64,000 nt of DNA from Straminergon stramineum (Eukaryota > Streptophyta > Bryopsida > Hypnales > Calliergonaceae), in the NCBI GenBank assembly GCA_963920665.1, contig OY987264.1:35320906-35384905 (forward strand), written 5' to 3'. Shown one piece after another: positions 22,720-34,435 of this stretch; position 1 is the first letter of the stretch; every line of letters begins with the position of its first letter. The notes under the pieces are model-generated. The model saw only the letters and a program-made list of their open reading frames with translations. It searched no databases and was not told the origin of the DNA. Position numbers and translations under genes: made by a program.

Positions 22720-25385
22720 GGCCGCTGTATCGCTGATGCTACTTTTAGTCAACTATCGCTTCTGCGAGCATTTCAATTCCACCATTCGTTTGAAATTGAG
22801 CAAGATTAGCTACAATTGGCGATTTCAAGTAGCGTTGCTTCCCGCTTCCTTCTAGACTTTTGGGCACCCAAAATGCAAATCCAAATTCGAACTCAAATTG
22901 GAAAGTACTTACGATTTTTGAATCGGAGAAGAGAGATTGCACAGCGTGAATCGAGTTGTAGTTGAGCTGGGAGGTGCTAGGAGATCTTGAAGCAAGGGGG
23001 AGAAGAAGAGAAGCAGAGAAGGAGAGGAAGACAACAAAGCAAACGAAGAAGGCAACGGTGGCAGCCAGAGGAGCAATGCATCGATGCAACAGGAAATGGA
23101 TGTACAGTAGCTTATGTGGATGAATTTGTGATGAAAGGATGAAGTACGGCCAGGCCTCTCTAATGTCACTAACTAAATGCGCGTGATAATATGGAGTTTC
23201 TATTCATCTCCACGTTGCATGCAAAAACAAGGTCAAAGAAGCTTTGACCTTAGAGTTGTAGGAAAGTGGTTGTCCTTGACATTTCACAAACTTCTCTACT
23301 TTTTTTTGTTAATACTTATGTAAACAAATTTTTATAATATAACAAAGGGGTGGTATGGCTATACCTAGAGTTTGGTAACTCTGGTTATTAAAAAATAATA
23401 CCTCTGAACAAAGACAAAAAGGTGTTTTTTTTTATAAGGAAACACTTTTATTGAGTTAGTTTAATAAATTTAAATCATCACAAGTTATCTAGAGTTTAGA
23501 TATGCAAAATAACTCTTTACATGAATTGTAAAGATTTGGAATCTATGTGGCTTAAATATGACCCACAATTTAAAAAATTAATGTCAACAATTCCTTGCCC
23601 ATGGTCATTTGCAACATGGAAATTACATGGCTAGCAAAGTTAGTTGATAGTTGCTTACATAGCTATGTCCTTGCCTATAATTTTGGAAAATCATGCCTAC
23701 ATAATAAACCTTCAATTGTCAGTGCAAGGTTCTCTAATTCTAAAAACCTACATTTTGACTTTGCACTTAATGCACTCCCAAGCAAAAAAGCCTATTTCAA
23801 TGAATGTACAAGTAATTCACAAACTAACCAATTCATCACATTGTATATAATCAATTTTCTCATATGACGTGAAACCAATACAACAAAGTTTGAATTGATA
23901 GGAAATTTGCATGCATTATCATATTGCAATCCAAATTCATTTCCCTCCTTGTCAAAAATGTGTTGTTCCCAAGATCCTTTACAAATTTGTTGACTCCTGC
24001 AAATTCCTCTCACAATTTACTTTCACAAATTTGCTTTACAAATTCACTTTCACCAATTTCACCAATTGTCAACTTTGTGAGAGCCAATGAATTCATGTGC
24101 ATTGTAAGAGTAAATGATGACTAATGTAGGTTTTCAAGCAACAACAGAGGTGCTTCTTAACAAAGACTATTATATGCTCTTGTGTAATGGCACTTCCAAG
24201 GGCCATATACAAAAAAACCATTGTTACATAATGCAAATCTACAATACTAATGGGTTTTACTTTTCAATATTCTTGCCAAATCTCTTAGAAAGGAAGCATT
24301 CTTATGTTTGTACTATTACTTTTATGACCCTACCATGTTGGATGCCAACTAGGCTTGACAATTACATAAGAAAACATGCATGAATGGTTGAATTCTTGTG
24401 TAGTTATAAATAATTCAAAGTACTAAAGATAAAGCTAGCTAGGTGTGTCCATACCTAAAGTATAACAATAAAATTATGGAGTGAATTTTGAATTTTGAAT
24501 TTTTGTTAGTTGTAGACATAAGTCAACCGAGGCCTTGCATCAACAAAGACTAAGCTTATATGTATATTGTGGATGGGTTAATCATATTAAAAAAACAAGT
24601 TATATTAGTTATAATATGTGCTACAATTTGCTATAAAGACAAAGGTCTTTTAAATGTAACTAATTGTTTTGCTTTTGTAAGAGAAAAAAGGTGTGATATT
24701 AGTGAAGGTGATATCATAGAGGAATTTTGAAAAAATATTCTATAAATATTCCACCTTAGACTACAACTTGAAACAAATAGCACTAGCTATGAGAGGCTAA
24801 GAACCTATAAATGAAAAAAAAATGATTAACCTTCAACCAAAATTAGACAATTTGAAAATAGGAACCATGCTCAAGTGCATCATTATATAGACAACCATTG
24901 AGTTCACATTGAAAATTGCCATTATAAGAAACCTAACATATGTGTAGTAGTGATGTTTTTTGGTTTTCTTGGTGGAAGCAAGACACGCAACATAGAATGC
25001 AAGCAAGTTAGACAAATTATTCAATTGTGATAGTATCCATCTTTCATCTATCAACAAAATTACCGAAGAATAATAAATTGTATCCAAATAATGGTGAAAC
25101 TTATATTTCTTAGAGATGTTTTTGGTGATTTCATTCACTTTTTTCTCTTATTTTCTAATGTAATGGAAGCTCACTTGAAAATAAGGTAAGATTTTGGTGA
25201 TAAATCACTAACAAAAATTTCACTAATGAAGAGATCATAGAGTTTGACCAAGAAGAAAAAAACATTGACTATTATAGGTAGGTACAATGCACAAACACCA
25301 AGGATTTTTTAAACTTGCCAAATAAATTTGATGCATTAAGTTGAAGTCTTTGAATGTGGAGACAAAGAATTTCTACCAAAATCAC
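22720..25385. other. promoter region then AT-rich intergenic DNA
   Basis: 22720-23200 is the upstream region of the PPOX-like gene and is rich in purine runs (GAAGAAGAG..). Beyond it the DNA is AT-rich with only small random-looking frames. A perfect 10-bp-stem palindrome sits at 23229-23251. No gene is supported. Confidence 0.45.
23229..23251. repeat. short perfect inverted repeat
   Basis: AAGGTCAAAG, a 3-base loop, then CTTTGACCTT. The core is TTGACC, the reverse of a W-box (TTGAC[CT]) pair, arranged head to head about 500 bases upstream of the PPOX-like start. It may be chance or a paired W-box site. Confidence 0.4.
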
Positions 25386-26310
25386 TTAACCCCTAAAAGA
25401 CCAATGTCCCCTTGGGGGACAAATTGGATTTTAGGCAAGTTCCTAAGGTCTCAATTTTTGTCATGTTTTTTTTAAACTTTATCTTAAGATTAAAAAAACA
25501 CAATAGCTTTTGGGAAATAGAATTTTCATTTCATATGGTGCCCAAGAGGAAAAGTGAAGATGAATAAGTTCAAAACAAGGGAAACTAGGCAACAAAAAAA
25601 ATCCACAAAAATTGGAAATTAAGTTTTAAATATTTTTATTCTTATAGATTATGATTTTGTCTATATGGAAATCTTTGAGTCATTCCATTTGGATTAGAGA
25701 TTTGAATGTTACGGAGCATCTTGTTCTTTGAGCAATCATAGTATCTTCTTGAGAAAGTAATTTACTGGATTCATTTTTGAACTCAATTTTCACAATTTTT
25801 CAAAAAACAATTCAACAAGGTTTAGTTTGCTTGCTTATTTAGGACAATCTAACCATTGGGATTAGTGTGTTTTAAATCCATCTTAGAGATGTTAAGAGTT
25901 TATATTTTCCTTCTATCTCATATCTACTACTACATCATAATATGTTTAAGAATAAAAGTTAAGTGTTTTTTATTTTTATTTTTTTCAAGACTTTCAATTC
26001 AATCCTTTGCCATAGAGATTTAAACCTCAAAACTTTGTAGTGCAAATAATTTATGTAAAGAAGGTTCAAAGTCAATAACCTAGTTATGCAAGGTGCAAAA
26101 AGACTTGTTTTCTTTGTTTAAATGCAACTATCTTGTAATCTATGCGATCAAAGTTTTTGAAATTTCTTTTACACATTTTCATACTAGTGCAATGCACGAT
26201 CCTACGGTTAGATGTGTACAAAAAGAATTTTCAAAGTTTTTTGCTCTTTGCAATAGAAATGGTAGTTTTGAGTGCTTTTTGACAAAATAAAGGCCATGGT
26301 CTTCTAGGGA
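25386..26310 (+). mobile_element. TTAA-A family element, near full length
   Basis: The left end reads TTAACCCCTAAAAGACCA, followed by CTTGGGGGACAAATTGG. The right end near 26298 reads GGTCTTCTAGGG, where the final TTAA is lost. The copy at about 61722-63660 matches it along its length (left 60 bases, an ATTGGGATTAGTGT.TTT phrase in the middle, and AATAGAAATG.TAGTTTTGAG near the right end), apart from an insertion in that copy. No transposase frame is visible, so it is non-autonomous. Confidence 0.7.
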
Positions 26311-26354
26311 ACAACACAAAATAAGAAATTCAATATAAATCTATTATTACATTG

Positions 26355-26460
26355 AAATTTTTGTATGATCTTATGGGTAGTCAAGAGGGGATTCTAGATG
26401 TCTTTAGAATGCAATTTTTGGACAATCACTATATGAATAATCTATGAATTTTCAAACTAT
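26355..26460 (+). repeat. weak Rpt-R-like fragment
   Basis: GTAGTCAAGAGGGGATTC followed by CTATATGAATAATCTATGAATTTT keeps the spacing of the same phrases in Rpt-R copies at 30070 and 32790, but it is more decayed. Confidence 0.35.
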
Positions 26461-26533
26461 TGAGAATAGGTGTTTCTAAAACCAACATTAGACTCTCATG
26501 AATAGTGGCAATATATTTTAGGCAAGAGTCTTT

Positions 26534-27270
26534 GGGTGATTGCAAGAAACACTTGTCCTATTTTTTGTCCCCTTGGCCTAGGACATGTGGTTTTTTGGTC
26601 ATAACTTTTGTATCACAAGTTCGTTTGTCTTGAAATTTGGAGTGAAGGTACAAATAAAAGTTTCAAACATTCTATATTTTTGGGGGGTTTTCAAAATTAA
26701 TTTACTATTTTTAAAGTGTCCCCAATTGGGTGTCTATCTTAGCCATTTGGTGTGTGTGTGTGTGTGTGGTTTAGCTGAAGTTGTACCCAAAAATGTGAAT
26801 TGGAAGCCACAAATTGGAGAAGCTGAAAGTGTACTTGTGTTCCAATGAGAGACAAAGAGTTTTTTGCAAAAAAACTTTGCAGGAGGTGTCTACATGGGGC
26901 CAAAGTGATTGTTGTTTGCACACATTTTGGGGTCAGGAAAAAAAAATTTGAAGAAATTTTTGGTGTAATGTGAGAGCAGGCTTGTCTACAAAAATGGTTT
27001 TTTTTCTGGGAATTTTTTGAATTATTAAAAATGAAAAAGTCCATAGCCCCCTTTTCTGTTATTTTTTGTTGCCAGTGGCTTCTATAGTACTACATAGTAC
27101 TATATAATACTAAATCAAGTATTAAGATCTACAGGTGCCGGAAATCGATGGTTGAGATTCACAGGCATAGTCTAATGCACGAAATGGATAGTAGTCCGTA
27201 GTACTGCCAATCCTAGGGCTAGAAATTGGGTTTTTGAGCTAAAACATGAAGAGTTTCTTGCAATCACTCC
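26534..27270. mobile_element. TIR element with GTGATTGCAAGAAAC ends, copy 1
   Basis: Left end GGGTGATTGCAAGAAACAC at 26534. The right end near 27255-27270 reads GTTTCTTGCAATCAC, its inverted complement. Internal stretches (a GTGGTT..TCATAACT phrase after the left end, and several AGTACT motifs near the right end) resemble the 853-bp element at 33052-33904. It contains a (GT)n microsatellite at 26751-26768. I see no clear target duplication and no transposase. Confidence 0.5.
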
Positions 27271-27554
27271 TATAAATGTTGGTTTTAGGTCTAGATACCT
27301 CATCAAATTGTCAAATTCAACCTTGTAATACAAACACTACATTTGAAGAACAAAAGTTGTTATTAGGTTTATTCAAAAGTTATAGGCATTATATAGAGTT
27401 AATTGTAAAGTGAGAGGAAAAGGGGGTTTCTTTCCCTTAGAATAGCAAAAAACAAAGAACAACTAGGGATCAAACTCCTTCTTGGTCCAAAATGGAGTTG
27501 TCTTTTGAGTTTCATCCTGAGTTTAGCTTCCACCAATGAGAACCCACAAGCATA

Positions 27555-27675
27555 CAACATGTGGATCAAAACATTGTGTAACCAATATCTAAAGTTTTTT
27601 TTAATGTTTTTTTGTCCAATTCAACGCAAGTGTCACAATATATGGGGCAATGTTGCTTGTGGGTGTACATACTTT
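27555..27675 (+). repeat. Rpt-R copy (right half)
   Basis: AACCAATATCTAA, then TTTGTCCAATTCAACGCAAG, then GGGGCAATGTTG and GTGGGTGTACATAC. The same order and spacing occur at 30225-30310 and 32955-33032. Confidence 0.6.
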
Positions 27676-27789
27676 ACTCTTTTTCTTCACTCATATGCTT
27701 TACAAATGAAATATCATCAAGTACAATCACTCAATGAGATTACTTCCCTACTTGTACAAAATATATTTATTATAACCCCAGAAGGACAA

Positions 27790-28060
27790 GTTGGTCACAA
27801 TGGAAATCATCCTTTTGGGTACCATGCGAATCATTTGCTTAAAAAACCACCAAGGATCAAACTATTGTACAAGATCAAATCTTCTCTTTTCACACAAAAT
27901 TTCAAAGATGAACATCTGTACTTTTGTCCTAAGTATCTAGAAGGATTCTCTATCATCCAGTGTCCACAGCTTCCTTGTAGGGTTAATTATAAGCTCCTAG
28001 CAACTTATGTGAGGTTTACGTCTTGTGCAGGGCTTTGCCACCATTTCTCTAAGGGTTGAG
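27790..28060 (+). repeat. Rpt-S related segment with an open frame
   Basis: An open frame of 184 residues (27505-28059) runs through Rpt-R and on into this segment. Its left half is repeat sequence, so it is not a gene in its present form. Nucleotide similarity to 18190-18240 is visible. Just after it, a TTACGTC.TGTGCAGGGC phrase at about 28018 is repeated at about 28062, a small tandem duplication. The family is not recognised. Confidence 0.4.
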
Positions 28061-28699
28061 TTACGTCCTGTGCAGGGCATTGCCCCATGGTTGTCCCACA
28101 GGCGCACAGTACTGTACAGAACTGTACAGATGCAAACTCATCAATTCAAATGAATGGGCCCATACAACACTAAACAATGTTCAATAATGCCCACTTTCTA
28201 CGTATCATCTTCCTTCAACAAGGCATGACTCCAAAAGCCCATTTCAGAAGATCAGGTCGTGGAATTTGGTCCATTTTAATTTCTTGTCCACTTGAATTAT
28301 ATATTAACGTTTTACGAGAGAGATCGTACGCTCTCGCTGATTAATAATATATGTTCATGGGAGCCAACTTGCAGTGCCAATTGCATATAACTAGCACCGT
28401 CTCACATATTGTTTGAGCAACACTGAATGGGAACTTGCCAGTGCCATTTGATCGAGCGAACTTCGTCAGACTGAACGAAGTTCTGTGGCTGTGAATTCTG
28501 AGTAACCTTACTTCTGGGACATCCGACTTGCTCACTTGCATTCAAGTTGTGTGCAAGCCTGACCGTCAATCTTCGCGACCATGGTGACAATGGTGATGCC
28601 TTCTGCAGGAGTTTGGAGTGTACGACTTTCTTTTCTCTGCTTTCCAATTGAAACAATCTTATGCAGGCTCTCAGACACCCTCTAGAGTATTGATAGCAG

Positions 28700-28995
28700 T
28701 TTCGCCTCAAAAATTTGCTCAAACTAGATACTATGCGCAACAATATATAGGAATGTGTCGATGTCAGTTTAGTCTCATTCAAATTAAAAGAATTTCTCAA
28801 AGTACGTAGTTACTATATATGCTCCACAGACTGCAATTGCAAATCTCAAAAATTTGCTCAAACTAGCTAGATCGATCTACACTAGGCGCAACCATGTGTA
28901 TGATTGTGTGGATGTCAGTTGAATCTAGCTCCAAATGTTTGCTCAAATTAAGTAAGTTAGTTACTGTGCGCAACTACAGTCACGATCGAATGTGG
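28700..28995 (+). repeat. imperfect tandem triplication upstream of the P450 pseudogene
   Basis: The phrase AAATTTGCTCAAACTAG...ATG/AGGCGCAAC occurs starting near 28707 and 28849, with a third, more diverged start near 28932. The first two are each followed by a TGTGTGGATGTCAGT-like phrase. The units are unequal, so this is an old local duplication of the 5' flank of the P450. Confidence 0.55.
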
Positions 28996-29017
28996 CGATC
29001 ATGGTGGTGCTGTGCAG

Positions 29018-32000
29018 GTTGTCGGTGCAGTGGTGTTCGGCATTCTTCTACTTGCCAAGTTGCTCACAAGCAGCAAATACAAGAATTTGCCTCCAGGCCC
29101 ACGGAGTCTCCCCGTCATCGGTTCCTTGCACTTGCTGGGCAAATTCCCTCAGCGGAATTTGGCCAAACTAGCCGAGACTTAAGGGCCGCTGATGTCCATA
29201 TGGTTGGGGCCCAAACTAGCGGTGGTGGCGACCTCCCCTGCGGCAGCGGAGGAGATTCTCAAGACTCAAGGCTCCAATTTCGCAAATCGAATTGCAACTT
29301 CCTTTGCAGATGTGGTTGCTCCTGGAGGTATACTATTGTGTTGCCTGACTCCTCTTCCTCCCCTTTGGAATTAGACTCGAACTTGTTTGTAAGGATGTTG
29401 AATATAACCTGAAAGTAGAGTCTCATTATGAGAAGTAACATATATACAAGCTGTGGTAGAACTGAGGGTCCGATAGATGTTACATATAGAACTCAATCTC
29501 TTAATGCATGGTGCCAGGACTACGCACTAAGAGAGGTTTATGCATTTAAAGAGGTCATATTAGCTTTCCATCTTGAATCATGCACAAGCCCACCTATTGT
29601 CTACAAACTCTCTTAATGCATATTATGCACTAAGAGAATCATGCACTAAGAGAGGTCTTACTAGTATTTTCATAACAAGGCTCTATTTTTTCATGTTGTT
29701 GGATATAACTTCAATGAAGAGGCTAGCTAAAAGGAGAAAATTGTAATGCTAGACTGACCCAATTCGAAGATTTGGAAAATGAGATGCCTTTCCTTACTCG
29801 GTGATTGAGTGATTGTCATTTGTACAAAACTACAAAATAATTGAGTTTGGTTGAGGTTATGGAGATGGTATTTTGGATCATTGCATTTTTATCTTCAAAT
29901 ACAAAGGAGATAGAAGCTTGAGTTTTGAAATGCTCACACAATCATGGTTAGGAGTAGAATGATAGATTCAAGAAAATCAAGGTAATTATGCACATCTATA
30001 ATTGACTCTAATGACAATTGAGTATATTTAATATTTCTAAGCATGAATTAAGTTTTTATAGATATCATTGGCAACTACAAGAGGATTCCAACACACTTTA
30101 GCATGCATAATATGGTCAATGTATGAATAAGTTTAGGAACTTTCAAGAAAATGTCTTTAAGTCTACTAAAAAACCAAGATTATGCTTTCATAGACTTTCA
30201 TGTTTTGATAGTGTACATCTTGAGTAATCAATATCTAATTTTCTTTTATGCTTTTTTATCCAAATGTAGATGTCACATTTGGGGCAATGTTGATAATGGG
30301 TGTACATACATCAATGCCATTTCAATTGTTTGACTAACATCTCTAATCTAAAGTACTTGTAACTTTTGGAGCTATACACATTTGAAAGTCCTTCCTTTCT
30401 AAAACTAAATTGAAAGTCATTTCACTTTAATCCTTTTGAGTTCAATTTTGTTACAATAGTTTGAAATTCATTTAAAAGAAAAGTTGTGACCATATGTGAT
30501 ATCAGATATAGGCAGTGCGTCAAACTTACCTATGAGGCTGCACTTGAAGAAGATACTACACATACAACTCAGCACCAATAAACAACTTCAACTAGCAACA
30601 AATGTGCGAACAGAAGAAATAGCTCATGTCATTCGTGTGATTCCCCAAGATGGTGCCACAATAGTGTCTGTGAGGAGCTACATTGAAGTGGCCGTAACTA
30701 ACATCATATTGCGTGTGATTCTCAAAAGGCCTTTCATGACAATGACTCCTGGGAAGAAACATGATGAACAAGAACTTGAGCAAGTGAGCAATTTTAGAAA
30801 GATTTTGATGGACATTTCGAAGTATGCACAAATTCTAAATCCAGGAGACTTCATCCCTATATTCAAGTGGATGGACGTCTTTGGTCTTGAAAGACAAATG
30901 TGAGAGTTGAGAAAAAGAATGGATGCTTTCATGTCCCCAATCATATCTAAGCATGTTGTGCAACGGAAAAGTGGTTCAAATTTTGTCAAAGATATAGCAG
31001 ATGTCCTTCTAGACCAAATGGAAGATGAGACATTGCAATTTGACATCACCAATGACAACGTTAGTAGTACATTGTGGGTAAGAGTGCAACTCCTTTTCAT
31101 TACGTACAAGCTATTAAAACTTATATATTTTAGTTTTCTTTAATCCTAGAAAGACTACATTGTTTGAATTTTTGAAGTTAAGAAGTATAAATTAGCCACA
31201 AGCCAACTACTTGAAGGTATTTTCATATTGAAATTGACCAGATCTATTTGATACAAAATTATATGATGAAATTCGCACATTAAAGTTTCTATTCTCTTAT
31301 CAAAGTTTTTAAATTATATTGCTAATCTCAAGTCTTCAAGTTCATCTTGTGAATAGGTTTAGATCATAGACCTTTAATTTTTCCTTCTTTTTTGAAAAAC
31401 AGAATGCTTTTACGGCAAGTATGAGTACAACTACCGATACAATAGAATGGGCAATTGTAGAATGCATTCGCAATCCCATTGTGATGAAGAAGGCACAAGA
31501 AGAACTTGACACTATTGTAGGCAAGTCTCGAACAGTGGAAGATGCTGATGTTCCTAAACTGAAGTATTTACAAGCCATTGTCAAAGAAAACTTTTGTCTT
31601 CACCCAGTAGTCCCAATGTTACTTCCTCATTTGAGTGAAAAAGCTTGCACGGTTTTGGGATATGACATCCCAAGAAAAACACCAATTCTTATGAATGTTG
31701 CAGCAATCGCTCGAGATCCTAGGACATGGGAGGATCCTATGACTTTTAATCCTGAAAGATTCTTGGATGGGATGCCTCATGCTAATATGCAATTTGAGGG
31801 CAAGAATTTTGAGGTGCTACCATTTGGATTAGGACGAAGACAATGTCCAGGCATCGCGCTAGCTTCAACATTGATTCACATTATGGTTGCAACTCTTATA
31901 CAATCTTTTGATTGGTCTCTTCCTAATGGTTTGCAACCTATGGATTTAGATATGTCAGAAGGTGAAGGATTTGAACATGTGTTAGCTCACCCTTTGAGTG

Positions 32001-32032
32001 CCATTCCAAAGGCCCGCTTATTCATTCCTTAA
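29018..32032 (+). pseudogene. cytochrome P450 pseudogene (CYP71 clan type)
   Basis: Three exons keep phase: 29018-29327, 30506-31077 and 31403-32032 (TAA). The product would be about 503 residues without its defects. It has a hydrophobic N-terminal anchor (VVFGILLLAKLL), the proline hinge NLPPGPRSLPVIGS, a PERF block (FNPERFL) and the haem loop PFGLGRRQCPG (about 31820-31852). Broken points: TAA at 29180-29182 where relatives have Tyr (AET-stop-GPLMSIWLG), and TGA at 30901-30903 within QM-stop-ELRKR. The K-helix ExxR reads E-N-F-C, with TGT at 31595 probably from CGT. The oxygen-binding I-helix motif is ASMSTT instead of AGTDTT. No in-frame ATG is visible before 29018. Intron 1 holds an Rpt-R insertion. 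The splice frame is intact, so decay seems recent. Sequencing error could explain a stop but not the combined losses. Substrate unknown. Confidence 0.85.
30000..30312 (+). repeat. Rpt-R copy, near complete, inside P450 intron 1
   Basis: It contains the left phrase (GGCAACTACAAGAGGATTCC), TTTAGCATGCAT, ATGAATAAGTTTAGGAA, the middle phrase CATAGACTTTCATGTTTTG, and the right phrase TGTCACATTTGGGGCAATGT ending GTGTACATAC. This is the best plus-strand copy for defining the family, together with 32700-33030. Confidence 0.7.
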
Positions 32033-32699
32033 ATTAACACCCTTGAAATAGTTATTTCTATATAGTTTATCATTTGTAATTTGTTTGCAAGTATCACACT
32101 TTGTATAGATACAAATGTAATGCAAAAAATACCATTTTTTATTACATAATAATCATATTCATTTTTATGGCCATTATAGTCTGAAATTGTTTTTGATTCA
32201 TATTCATGCATAACTATACATGTTGCTTATATCTTGAATTTCTCATATTTGAATATATCATAATTTCTAGAATCTTCATTTCGACAAATAATATGGAATT
32301 ACAAATTTGCACTCCTATTCACACTTTTATTTTTATTTTTATTCTTATCCATAAATATCGTATTTGTAATTGTATTTATATTTATATATACCATATCTGT
32401 ATTTGTACTTCTACACATATACTTTTTGAGGGGGGCTCTTGTTTTTATTAACAAAAGTGGTTGGTGTTTTTGAGAGGATAGCTAGTGGAATGTGAATAAA
32501 TTTGCACATTACAACACTTCCATAATATGTTAATTCCACAACATGACACCTCTCCAATATGATCACAATGACCACTATGATGGGAGTGAAGCGAGTCATT
32601 ATTAGGGGCCAAAATGTAACTCCATGAAGGATTGCTATGCATGACAAGGCCATGTTTTAGTACTCCCAATTTTGTGTCGTGGTAGCACAACATATAGTA

Positions 32700-33030
32700 T
32701 TGTATGTGCACCTATAATTATCACTAATTATCACTGAGTAGAATTACCATTATTAAATATAAATGAATTTAATTGGATCTTCTTGGCAACTAGAAGAGGA
32801 TTCCAATGTACTTTAGCATGCATTTTATAGACACTATATGAATAAGTTATGAATTTTAATAGTACAATCCCTCCTCGAATCCCTCGGTGCGCTTGAAATC
32901 AATTGTAGGTTCTCAAATACTCTCATGTATTGATTGTGTACATCTTATGAAATCAATACCTAAGTTTTTGTGATGCCCTTTAGTCAAAATGCAGGTGTCA
33001 CATTATAGACAATGTTGATTATAGGGGGTA
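32700..33030 (+). repeat. Rpt-R copy, near complete
   Basis: It starts near GTGCACCTATAATTAT and has GGCAACTAGAAGAGGATTCC, CTTTAGCATGCATTTTATAG, TATATGAATAAGTTATGAAT, TGATTGTGTACATCTT, then AATGCAGGTGTCACATT and a final TACATAC. It is followed 20 bases later by the TIR element at 33052. Confidence 0.7.
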
Positions 33031-33051
33031 CATACCTTAGAGATACTTCAT

Positions 33052-33904
33052 GGGTGATTGCAAGAAACACCTGTCCTATTTTGCATCACACTTTCAATGC
33101 GGTGGTTGTTTTGTGCCATAACTATTGGAGAAATGATTGAATGAACATGAAATTCAAAATGTAGGTTCCTCTAGCACTGATGAATGAACACAAATTAATC
33201 TGAATTTTTCGAAATTATTTTAGGGTGTGAAATTGAATTTCATTTACATGTCACATTTGCGGTTTTGATAGTTTTTAGTACTATCGAGTACCTTTTTTGA
33301 AGGATTACATCGTCAAAACTGGACAATGAACTGTTGTAGTGGAATTACAACTTTTGTGGAGAGGGATTTGAAAAATCATGTTTCAATTGCCTTTGGCATT
33401 GCTTCGATGTGTGCGATGTTTACACAACATTTTCTAAGTAATACAAAATGTTTTCCAATTTCTTCTTGCTCCATTCAATAGTTCTCTCAGTTGGCAATAA
33501 TGGCCACTTTTAAATTTATTTTTCAAAAATCATTAACTATTTTTCAAAAATGGGAAAGTTCCAACTTCATTTTCTGGGGTAAATCGAAGACACTGTCAGA
33601 AAATAGTAGTCTAGGGTATAGTCTAGGACTCCTTAGTCCTGGGCGGGGCCCACTACGCCTGCAAATTTGCCAATGTGGATGACAGGGACTATCCCAAAAC
33701 ATCATCCTTCCTTGACATCTCCTACTGTCATCCACTACCATGCGTCCACGTGTCTTCCCAATGTTTCATCTCGATTCCAATCAACGCTCCACGTTTCATC
33801 TCCCGTACCCTTCATAGTACTCACAGGACTCGTAGTACTAATAGGACTGACACAGCGAAAAACGAAAATGCAACAAATAGGACAAGTGTTTCTTGCAATG
33901 ACCC
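33052..33904. mobile_element. TIR element with GGGTGATTGCAAGAAACAC ends, copy 2 (853 bp)
   Basis: The left end from 33052 reads GGGTGATTGCAAGAAACACC, then TGTCCTATTT. The right end, read inverted from 33904, is GGGTCATTGCAAGAAACACT, then TGTCCTATTT. That gives about 30 bases of terminal inverted repeat with two mismatches. TCAT stands immediately outside on both sides, a possible 4-bp target duplication. No transposase frame; AGTACT motifs recur inside. It is a non-autonomous DNA element whose superfamily I cannot assign. Confidence 0.7.
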
Positions 33905-34123
33905 TCATATACAATAATGGCCTTTGAGTTTGAAGAGAAACTTGACCCAAACTAGACCAAAATTCAAGTTTTCTATAATGATATATTTATCCATTGATAT
34001 GGTTTGGTTATTTCTAATAGTTTTACTTAAATTAAATCTTTTTTTGAAGACAATATGGATTGGTAATTTGACTAAGGTTTTCACTTGGGGGGGGGCAATC
34101 TTTAAGAAAAATAAGGATATAGG

Positions 34124-34435
34124 TTATTTTCTAGGGAATAGTAATGCTTGTGGAAACAACAAACAAAGGCTAAAAATGTGAGCCTATCTTAGATAAAGAG
34201 AGAAGATTCAAGAAATTGTTTAGTTTCAAAGCTTTGTGATCATGCAACCTACCTTTAGAAGCATTCTCAGTTCTTTGTGAGATATATAGCCCTTTGTGAG
34301 GAAATCAACATATATAGTAGCAAGTACAAATAGTGTATGTGGTTGGAGCACTTAGGCAAGTCTATCATACCATCAAGGGGCGAGCTTGATGTGAGAATTT
34401 GGTTACTTACACAAAAACCAAGGCCAATAACTCAT
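34124..34435 (+). repeat. large inverted repeat, left arm
   Basis: The 312 bases from TTATTTTCTAGGGAATAGTA to CCAAGGCCAATAACTCAT match the reverse complement of 35977-36288, with about 11 mismatches by eye and no gaps (about 96%). The spacer is about 1.54 kb. Neither arm contains a reading frame I recognise. Confidence 0.85.

Noticed and set aside
22909..23169. Overlapping minus-strand frames upstream of the PPOX-like gene
   Set aside because: Ser/Leu/Phe-rich products from a GA-rich tract; they lie upstream of the chosen start, which is preceded by an in-frame stop.
27505..28059. 184-residue open frame
   Set aside because: It is one of the longest frames in the intergenic DNA, but its left half is the dispersed Rpt-R sequence and its right half is Rpt-S-like; no recognisable domain.
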